This document shows positions 1 through 4,407 of a stretch of DNA of 6,927 bases, piece by piece. Source of the DNA: an uncultured Eubacteriales bacterium (lineage in GTDB: Bacteria > Bacillota > Clostridia > Oscillospirales > Acutalibacteraceae). Numbering within the stretch: position 1 is the first letter of the stretch; the number at the start of each line of letters is the position of its first letter. Below the pieces are notes generated by a model. That model had not been told where the DNA came from and made no database searches. It worked only from the letters and a program-made list of their open reading frames with translations. The position numbers were made by a program, and so were the translations under genes. Location of the stretch: NCBI GenBank assembly GCA_900321595.1, contig ONWP01000176.1, positions 1 through 6,927 of the forward strand. The letters run 5' to 3'.

Positions 1-1260
1 CCGGACGGCGCGAGCCACCACGCGTATCTGCTGGAGATCGATCTGGCCGCCCGCTACGACGAGGAGCTGACCGGCTTCATCACGAATCGGAATCTGCACA
101 TCGTGACGAAGTCCCCCGAGTATCTCACCTATGATATGGGGCTGTACGTCGCCCGGCTGTTCCAGGAGTTTGAGGACGCCTGCTACAGCGCGGACGGGAA
201 AAACGCGAAGACCGGCAAATACTGGTACGACTACTGCGATCCCGAATCGCTGGTGTATATCTATCTGTTCAACGAGCTGGGCAAGAACGTGGACAGCTTC
301 CGGTCGAGTCTGTATTTCTATCTGCCGGAGGACAGCGAGCAGTTCCGCTGCGGACCGCTTTGGGATTTTGACCGCTGCTACGGCATCGGCTCCAGCCCGG
401 CGCACCGCGAGGTCGTCAGCGATCCGACGAATTTCTACACCGTGCTGGCCGGTCCGGTCAGCGGCCTGATCAGGATCGAATCCTTCCGTGACAGGGTAAA
501 AGCCGCGCTCGACAGCGAGACCGGCGCGTTTTACCGTGAAGCCGCGAAGATGGCGGGCGACGACGGCACGGTCATGGCGCTCTACCGGAAGATCGCCGGG
601 TCCCTTGCCATGAACGCGCGCGTCTGGTACACGACGAGCGACGTGGTCATGTGCGTCAAGCCCGGCGCGGCGCTGACCGAGGAAAACAGCGCGATCTTTA
701 CGCAGTGGTTCATCGGCGAGCGTCTGAACTGGCTGAGCCGGACGACGGCCGCGTGGAACGGCGGCAGCTATCAGCTGCCGGTGGACGACCAGAGCCACCG
801 CGTGGACAATATCATCCACACCCGTTATCACGATGAGTCGAATGTCGCGGCCACCTGCACCGCGGGCGGCTTCGCGAAAAAGGTCTGGTGCGACACCTGC
901 GGCAAGGTCTTTGAGCTGGCGGGCGAGACGCCGGCGCTCGGACACGAATTCGGCGCGTGGACCGTCGAGGTCGAGCCCACCGACGACACGCCCGGCAGGG
1001 AGACGCGCAAATGCGTCCGCTGTGACGTGACGCAATCGCGCGTCATCCCCAAGCTGACGCTGAAAACGGGCGACGCGGACGGCGACGGAAACGTGACCGC
1101 CCGGGACGCGCGGCTGGCGCTGCGGTATTCGGCGAAGCTGGAGACCTTTACGCAGGCCCAGATCGACGCGTGCAGCGTGCTGCGGCACGACGGCCGTGTG
1201 ACGGCGGGCGACGCGCGCCGGATCCTGCGCGTCAGCGCCCGGCTCGACGTTTTTGAATGA
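1..1260 (+). CDS. CotH kinase family protein with C-terminal dockerin-like domain (5' partial)
   Basis: The frame is open from base 1, so the start lies upstream; the GTG at 103 is internal because codons before it already read as family sequence (HAYLLEIDLAARYDEE, then VTKSPE). The CotH-kinase core follows: an acidic segment, a NELGKNVDSFRSSLYFY stretch and the signature GPLWDFD at 352-372, a conserved catalytic-type DFD. Family knowledge: CotH of spore formers phosphorylates coat protein, while secreted homologues are common in gut Clostridia with unknown substrates. Bases about 838-1062 encode a Cys-rich linker (CTAGG, CDTC, CVRC, ALGHEFGAW) resembling a small zinc-ribbon-like repeat seen in clostridial surface proteins. 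Bases about 1066-1257 encode a dockerin type I-like pair of repeats: the first Ca loop is canonical (DADGDGNVTARD), the second lacks acidic residues at loop positions 1 and 3. The product is probably extracellular or surface-bound. No obvious intrinsic terminator follows. Confidence 0.88.
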   Translation, partial: PDGASHHAYLLEIDLAARYDEELTGFITNRNLHIVTKSPEYLTYDMGLYVARLFQEFEDACYSADGKNAKTGKYWYDYCDPESLVYIYLFNELGKNVDSFRSSLYFYLPEDSEQFRCGPLWDFDRCYGIGSSPAHREVVSDPTNFYTVLAGPVSGLIRIESFRDRVKAALDSETGAFYREAAKMAGDDGTVMALYRKIAGSLAMNARVWYTTSDVVMCVKPGAALTEENSAIFTQWFIGERLNWLSRTTAAWNGGSYQLPVDDQSHRVDNIIHTRYHDESNVAATCTAGGFAKKVWCDTCGKVFELAGETPALGHEFGAWTVEVEPTDDTPGRETRKCVRCDVTQSRVIPKLTLKTGDADGDGNVTARDARLALRYSAKLETFTQAQIDACSVLRHDGRVTAGDARRILRVSARLDVFE

Positions 1261-1327
1261 AAATCGCGCGTGAGATAACTGCACGAAAAAACGAGAAAAC
1301 AAGAGAAAACGGGAGAACGCGAAATCT

Positions 1328-1381
1328 AATTCAAAAAAACTGAAAATTTCTCTTGACATTAAAAAACGTCCGTGCTATCAT
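1328..1381 (+). promoter_or_regulatory. Strong sigma-A promoter of rplM-rpsI with A/T-rich UP-like element
   Basis: A consensus -35 TTGACA (1353-1358) is followed by a 17-nt spacer and a -10 TATCAT (1376-1381). An extended -10 TGC lies at 1373-1375. The A/T-rich tract 1328-1352 just upstream resembles an UP element. The predicted start of transcription is about 1388, giving a leader of only about 29 nt before the rplM start codon. The layout suits a highly expressed, growth-rate-controlled ribosomal protein operon. Confidence 0.88.
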
Positions 1382-1404
1382 ATGCAGGCAAAAACGAAAT
1401 GTAC

Positions 1405-1410
1405 GGAGGG
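1405..1410 (+). promoter_or_regulatory. Ribosome binding site deciding the rplM start
   Basis: GGAGGG sits 6 nt before ATG 1417. The frame is open further upstream to a GTG at 1372, but that codon lies inside the promoter spacer, so a start there could not be on the transcript. ATG 1417 is therefore chosen. Confidence 0.85.
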
Positions 1411-1416
1411 AAAACC

Positions 1417-1845
1417 ATGTCTACTTACATGCCCAAGGCAGAAGAGATCACCCGGGACTGGTACGTCATCGACGCAGCCGGCAAGACCATGGGTGAAGTG
1501 GCCGTCAAGGCTGCCGTTCTGCTCAGAGGAAAGCACAAGCCCACCTTCGCCTATCATGAGGATTGCGGCGACAACGTGATCATCGTCAACGCCGAGAAGG
1601 TCGTGCTCACCGGCAAGAAGCTGGATCAGAAAATGTATTACCATCACACGGGTTACATCGGCAACATGAAGAAGGTGAAGTATTCCACCCTCATGAAGGA
1701 GAAGCCCGTTTTCGCCATGGAAAAGGCTGTCAAGGGAATGCTGCCCGACACCGTCATCGGCAGAAAGGCCTTCACCCGTCTGCACGTGTACGCCGGCCCT
1801 GAGCACAAGCATCAGGCGCAGCAGCCCGCAACGGTCGAGCTTTGA
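1417..1845 (+). CDS. rplM: 50S ribosomal protein L13
   Basis: The 142-aa product has the usual length for L13, an early-assembly protein of the large ribosomal subunit. Family landmarks are in order: WYVIDAAGKTMGEVA near residues 15-29, LLRGKHKPTF, a GDNVIIVNAEKVVLTGKK block near the centre, YYHHTGYIG, the MLPDTVIGRKAF helix region and the C-terminal HVYAGPEHKHQAQQP. It is first in a two-gene operon; 18 nt separate its stop from the rpsI start, with the rpsI ribosome binding site in the gap. Codon use is biased toward C-ending codons with AAG for Lys and AGA/CGT for Arg, as expected for a highly expressed gene in this GC-rich genome. The gene is complete and looks functional. Confidence 0.98.
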   Translation: MSTYMPKAEEITRDWYVIDAAGKTMGEVAVKAAVLLRGKHKPTFAYHEDCGDNVIIVNAEKVVLTGKKLDQKMYYHHTGYIGNMKKVKYSTLMKEKPVFAMEKAVKGMLPDTVIGRKAFTRLHVYAGPEHKHQAQQPATVEL

Positions 1846-1848
1846 TAA

Positions 1849-1855
1849 GGGAGGT
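1849..1855 (+). promoter_or_regulatory. Ribosome binding site of rpsI
   Basis: GGGAGGT, part of the longer TAAGGGAGGT (1846-1855), lies 8 nt before ATG 1864. It is almost fully complementary to the 3' end of 16S rRNA and begins immediately after the rplM stop codon, so the two genes are translated from one transcript with separate initiation. Confidence 0.85.
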
Positions 1856-1863
1856 ATTCTGAC

Positions 1864-2262
1864 ATGTACGAAACAAGTTCTTATTTTTACGGAACAGGAA
1901 GAAGAAAGAGCTCTGTCGCCCGTGTCCGCGTATATCCCGGCACCGGCAAGATCACCATCAACGATCGTGACATCGACGATTACTTCGGCCTTGAGACGCT
2001 GAAGCTCATCGTTCGTCAGCCCCTGAACCTCACCGGCACCATCGACAAGTTCGACATCGTGTGCCGCGTCAGCGGCGGCGGCGTGACCGGCCAGGCCGGC
2101 GCGATCCGTCACGGCATCTCCAGAGCTCTGCTGCAGTTCAACGAGGAGCTTCGCCCCGAGCTGAAGAAGGCCGGTTTCCTCACCAGAGACCCCAGAATGA
2201 AGGAGAGAAAGAAGTACGGTCTCAAAGGCGCGAGACGTGCTCCGCAGTTCTCCAAGAGATAA
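1864..2262 (+). CDS. rpsI: 30S ribosomal protein S9
   Basis: The 132-aa product matches bacterial S9 in length and motifs. It has the N-terminal YFYGTGRRKSSVARVRVYPG, then INDRDIDDYF, a SGGGVTGQAGAIRHGISRAL core near residues 71-90, LTRDPRMKERKKYGLKGARR and the C-terminal QFSKR. In the family the terminal Ser-Lys-Arg tail reaches the P-site tRNA anticodon stem, and that tail is intact here. It is second in the rplM-rpsI operon and is followed 18 nt after its stop by an intrinsic terminator. In many Clostridia this pair lies downstream of the S10/alpha cluster; here no other ribosomal gene flanks it within the window, and it has its own promoter and terminator. Confidence 0.98.
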   Translation: MYETSSYFYGTGRRKSSVARVRVYPGTGKITINDRDIDDYFGLETLKLIVRQPLNLTGTIDKFDIVCRVSGGGVTGQAGAIRHGISRALLQFNEELRPELKKAGFLTRDPRMKERKKYGLKGARRAPQFSKR

Positions 2263-2280
2263 CCTGTTACAGTTTATCCG

Positions 2281-2312
2281 CCGCTCACGGTTCCGTGGGC
2301 GGTTTTTCTTTT
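2281..2312 (+). terminator. Intrinsic terminator of the rplM-rpsI operon
   Basis: CCGCTCACGG (2281-2290) pairs with CCGTGGGCGG (2293-2302), including one G-U pair. This forms a 9-bp stem with a GTTC tetraloop, followed by TTTTTCTTTT. It starts 18 nt after the rpsI stop. Confidence 0.93.
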
Positions 2313-2321
2313 GGTGTAAGG

Positions 2322-2350
2322 TTGAAATACGGTAGAGATTCGTTTATAAT
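2322..2350 (+). promoter_or_regulatory. Near-perfect sigma-A promoter in front of a stretch with no clear gene
   Basis: TTGAAA (2322-2327), a 17-nt spacer and a perfect TATAAT (2345-2350). It lies just past the rpsI terminator, about 260 nt upstream of the phosphoesterase start codon. It either gives that gene a leader of about 250 nt or is left over from a lost gene. Confidence 0.75.
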
Positions 2351-2597
2351 TGAGACAATGTAATATGAATGAGAAACAAAGCCCGGGTACAGCCCCATTG
2401 TCTTTCCCGGTGCTCGCCTTAAAGAAGATGCTTCGTAAAAAGGGAATAATCGCAGTCGATCAATTCGCCTGTACACATTTGCTGCATATCAAGGGACGCG
2501 CGGCGTCCGCAAAAGAATTCGGCAAAGATGACAGATCGATCATGACATGAAAGCATCTGTCGATCGCGCATAAAAAGGTTGTTCAGCTTTTTTAATG
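2351..2597 (+). other. Leader-like region with a doubtful 61-codon small ORF (2365-2550)
   Basis: This roughly 250-nt stretch lies between a strong promoter and the phosphoesterase ribosome binding site and is lower in GC than the flanking genes. One small ORF could start at ATG 2365 (MNEKQSPGTAPLSF...) and end at TGA 2548-2550. It has no Shine-Dalgarno site, would begin only about 8 nt after the predicted transcript start, shows no codon bias like its neighbours, and its product is not one I recognise. Near its end GACAGAT (2530-2536) and ATCTGTC (2555-2561) can pair around an 18-nt loop. A weak A/T hairpin (AAAAAG...CTTTTT, 2572-2592) precedes the next ribosome binding site. No known riboswitch class was recognised. 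Either a structured untranslated leader or the residue of a decayed gene is possible. Confidence 0.3.
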
Positions 2598-2604
2598 AAA
2601 GGAG
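2598..2604 (+). promoter_or_regulatory. Ribosome binding site of the phosphoesterase gene
   Basis: AAAGGAG is 6 nt before ATG 2611, with a run of six T in between. It fixes the start at 2611, which is also where a signal peptide begins. Confidence 0.8.
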
Positions 2605-2610
2605 TTTTTT

Positions 2611-3714
2611 ATGAACACCCGCTGCAAAAAACTGTTTTCCATGATTTTGTGTGCTGTATTGGTTTTCTCGCTGACCCTGCCGGCGTTCGCGGACGAACCT
2701 GTGTTTGCATCGGAGGCATACGCGAGTATTCTTACCGGTTCCGACTTTCAGGATGTATGCACGAAAGCCTATGACCGGTTCGGCCGTGTTCTGGGGCTTA
2801 TGAAGGCGGATGGACTCCCCACACCAGATTCCATGCTTGTCGGCGGCGACTATACAAAAGTGCTGTTCGACTATGCGGTGCCGGGAATCTCGCAGATCCG
2901 CTCAAATCTTGTCGCCGTCTACCCCGACGCAGATCCGGACGCAGTCGTGTGCATCCAGGGCAACCATGACAACCCGTCGTCGGGCTTTGTCAAAAACGGC
3001 TTGTATGACATGGGCGCATATAATCTTTATGTCATAAACGAGGATTACTTCCCCTATCTGCAGCCTCTTCGCCCGGGCGCCGGCTGCATCGTGAACGATG
3101 CGGCAAACGAGCTCAAGAACAGCCTGAACGAACTTATTGAGGTCGGGGATCTCCGCCCTGTTATCGTTATGACGCATCTGCCCCTGCATCACACCACAAG
3201 AACGCTTTACGGAGAGAATATGTTCGCGTCCTATATCTTCGACGTGCTCAATGAAGCGGGGAAAACGCTGGATCTGATTTTCCTGTTCGGACACCAGCAT
3301 TCGGGTGATTATGACGACTACATCGGCGGTTCTGTGAATTTCATGCGTCCCGGCGATACGCTGCGCGTGCCGAAAACAGGCGAAATGGCGAAAAACGCGC
3401 ATCGTGAGGAAACGCTCACCTTTACTTATGCGAATTACGGCTACATGGGGTACTCTGACAACAATGTGACCGAAACGTCAACAAATGTTCTCACGCTGGG
3501 CTTGATACAGATCACGGACGCGTCCTTCCATTTCGTGAAATATACTGAGGACGGGTACTATAAATCGTGGGATGTCACACGCAAAAATACTGTCGGCGCA
3601 AAGGAGCGAATCGGCGCGCCGACACTGACAAACCGGGAGCTGTGGGAGATAGAGCAGCGTATCTTTGAGCGGTTTTTCGCTGTTTTCCGCAAGCTGATAG
3701 AGATGTTCTCTTAA
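2611..3714 (+). CDS. Secreted calcineurin-like metallophosphoesterase
   Basis: This 367-aa protein begins with a Sec signal peptide: basic NTRCKK, a hydrophobic core at residues 8-24 and a probable signal peptidase I site after AFA (residue 27). The dinuclear-metal phosphoesterase motifs follow in order: SDFQ (D45, Q47), GGD (78-80), GNHDN (117-121), THLPLHH (H189, H193, H194) and GHQH (227-230). The first motif is D-x-Q rather than the usual D-x-H, a variant I associate with clostridial secreted members. The fold is complete. The last 20 residues (IFERFFAVFRKLIEMFS) form an amphipathic-looking aromatic helix, perhaps for surface or membrane contact. The substrate is unknown; phosphate mono- or diesters outside the cell are likely, inferred from the family. 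The gene stands alone, with lower GC than its neighbours, which may reflect a different origin. Confidence 0.9.
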   Translation: MNTRCKKLFSMILCAVLVFSLTLPAFADEPVFASEAYASILTGSDFQDVCTKAYDRFGRVLGLMKADGLPTPDSMLVGGDYTKVLFDYAVPGISQIRSNLVAVYPDADPDAVVCIQGNHDNPSSGFVKNGLYDMGAYNLYVINEDYFPYLQPLRPGAGCIVNDAANELKNSLNELIEVGDLRPVIVMTHLPLHHTTRTLYGENMFASYIFDVLNEAGKTLDLIFLFGHQHSGDYDDYIGGSVNFMRPGDTLRVPKTGEMAKNAHREETLTFTYANYGYMGYSDNNVTETSTNVLTLGLIQITDASFHFVKYTEDGYYKSWDVTRKNTVGAKERIGAPTLTNRELWEIEQRIFERFFAVFRKLIEMFS

Positions 3715-3784
3715 AGGATATACCTCCGGCATTTGAGAATGCTTCGCTGTTTGATTAAAATAAGTGTAGCAGAATAGACTGTGC

Positions 3785-3824
3785 GGATCTTATCTTGAAG
3801 ACTGCTATCCGATATGATAGATCC
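3785..3824. repeat. Imperfect inverted repeat downstream of the phosphoesterase gene
   Basis: GGATCTTATC (3785-3794) is nearly complementary to GATAGATCC (3816-3824), with one extra T, around a 21-nt loop. It has no T-run, so it is not a clear terminator. It may aid 3'-end processing or be chance. Nothing else is visible in 3715-3864. Confidence 0.3.
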
Positions 3825-3850
3825 TTCGTTCAGCAAGCGCTGATCTGGCT

Positions 3851-3890
3851 TTCAAAAACAAAACCCGCGGGATCACGGCGATCCCGCGGT
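3851..3890 (-). terminator. Strong intrinsic terminator, best oriented for the minus strand
   Basis: CCGCGGGATC (3865-3874) and GATCCCGCGG (3880-3889) pair perfectly over 10 bp around ACGGC. Read on the minus strand, the stem is followed by GTTTTGTTTTTG, a good U-tract; on the plus strand only TGCTTTTCTG follows. It lies 24 nt beyond the stop codon of the minus-strand gene tail at 3914. It may also stop plus-strand transcripts from the phosphoesterase gene about 150 nt away. Confidence 0.85.
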
Positions 3891-3913
3891 GCTTTTCTGC
3901 TGCTTTTGCCCGT

Positions 3914-4030
3914 TCAGACGATCCGTTTGCCGTTCCTGAGCAAGAATCTCTTCCCGACGGTCTGCATGAAGCCGGACATTATGTCGCCGTCAAATGCGAC
4001 TGAGATCTCAAAGTCCGAGCCTCCCGCCGC
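3914..4030 (-). pseudogene. C-terminal remnant of an unidentified minus-strand gene
   Basis: On the minus strand a 38-codon stretch reads as plausible protein (GGSDFEISVAFDGDIMSG, then FMQTVGKRFLLRNGKRIV) and ends at TGA (3914-3916), followed by a strong terminator at the normal distance. The frame stays open to the right beyond 4030, but the residues there become Arg/Asp-rich antisense of the CDF remnant, so the junction is placed near 4030. No start codon with a ribosome binding site belongs to it. I do not recognise the family. Reading it as a gene tail rests on residue composition, the stop-plus-terminator arrangement and the lack of a better plus-strand reading. Confidence 0.5.
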
Positions 4031-4274
4031 GGCGCCGTGAAACGGATCGTGCGTCCGGAGCCCAACGAGTATACGGTCTGGACCTTGTCTGTCATGGCGG
4101 CGGCTGTCGCGGTCAAGATCGTCATCGGATTGTACACGCTCAGACGCGGGAAGCGGCTGGAATCCGGCGCGCTCAAGGCCTCCGGAAAGGACGCGCTGAA
4201 CGACGCGGGAGCGGATCGCGCGGGAATACCCCGGTCACAAGGTCAGCGTCCGCGCGAATCATTACTGCGAATAG
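4031..4274 (+). pseudogene. Remnant of a cation diffusion facilitator (CDF/FieF-type) transporter
   Basis: Codons from about 4037 read VKRIVRPEPNEYTVWTLSV, one hydrophobic helix (VMAAAVAVKIVIGLYTL), then RRGKRLESGALKASGKDALND. This matches the TM4 to TM5 portion of CDF metal-proton antiporters. DALND (4190-4204) is at the position of the FieF HxxxD site-A pair; D in place of H is typical of manganese-type CDFs. At about 4205 the hydrophobic TM5 expected next is missing. Sense continues in another frame as RERIAREYPGHKVSVRANHY and ends at TAG 4272-4274, perhaps the original C-terminus after an internal deletion. The N-terminal TM1-TM3 part is absent. The head abuts the opposite-strand gene tail near 4030. 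GTG 4037 has no ribosome binding site, so no product is expected. Confidence 0.72.
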
Positions 4275-4277
4275 CGC

Positions 4278-4304
4278 GCCGGGGCGTCGATCCCGGCTTA
4301 TTTT
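4278..4304 (+). terminator. Intrinsic terminator after the CDF remnant
   Basis: GCCGGG (4278-4283) pairs with CCCGGC (4292-4297) around an 8-nt loop, and TTATTTT follows. It begins 4 nt after the TAG at 4272, so it is probably the native terminator of the decayed gene. Confidence 0.75.
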
Positions 4305-4312
4305 GCCGCGCT

Positions 4313-4333
4313 TTCGCATTTGCGAACTTTTTT
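4313..4333 (+). terminator. Second small terminator-like hairpin before the phosphatase promoter
   Basis: TTCGC (4313-4317), an ATTT loop and GCGAA (4322-4326), followed by CTTTTTT. The stem is short (5 bp, or 6 with an A-T closure). Together with the hairpin at 4278 it would insulate the next promoter from upstream transcription. Confidence 0.5.
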
Positions 4334-4334
4334 C

Positions 4335-4363
4335 TTGTATCTGCGGGTACTTTGTGATAAAAT
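4335..4363 (+). promoter_or_regulatory. Sigma-A type promoter of the receptor phosphatase gene
   Basis: TTGTAT (4335-4340), a 17-nt spacer and TAAAAT (4358-4363), with an extended -10 TGA at 4355-4357. The predicted transcript start is near 4370, leaving a leader of about 38 nt. Confidence 0.7.
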
Positions 4364-4392
4364 AGGAAAAACGGTATGCAGAAATTCCATCC

Positions 4393-4399
4393 GGGAGGT
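4393..4399 (+). promoter_or_regulatory. Ribosome binding site that selects a TTG start
   Basis: GGGAGGT lies 8 nt before TTG 4408. The first in-frame ATG (4426) is 26 nt from this site and would remove the positively charged N-terminus ahead of TM1. TTG is therefore the likely start. Confidence 0.8.
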
Positions 4400-4407
4400 A
4401 CGACGAT

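Noticed and set aside
1372..1416. Upstream GTG start extending L13 by 15 residues
   Set aside because: It lies between the -35 and -10 hexamers, and the extra residues do not belong to L13; the ribosome binding site at 1405 points to ATG 1417.
1378..2112. 244-codon minus-strand ORF across rplM and rpsI
   Set aside because: It is antisense to two certain ribosomal protein genes, has no ribosome binding site and a low-complexity Val/Asp/Gly/His composition typical of the reverse of highly biased codons.
2530..2561. GACAGAT/ATCTGTC inverted repeat as a terminator
   Set aside because: The stem is 7 bp with a long loop and no T-run follows directly, so it is kept only as part of the possible leader.
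3795..4040. 81-codon plus-strand ORF after the phosphoesterase
   Set aside because: It runs through the perfect terminator hairpin, has no ribosome binding site, and its product looks unlike protein; the minus-strand reading of the same bases is better.
4037..4357. 106-codon plus-strand ORF taken as an intact small membrane protein
   Set aside because: Only the first 56 or so codons are CDF-like; past 4205 this frame turns into unrelated Arg/Gly-rich sequence that reads through a terminator, while the other frame gives better sense.
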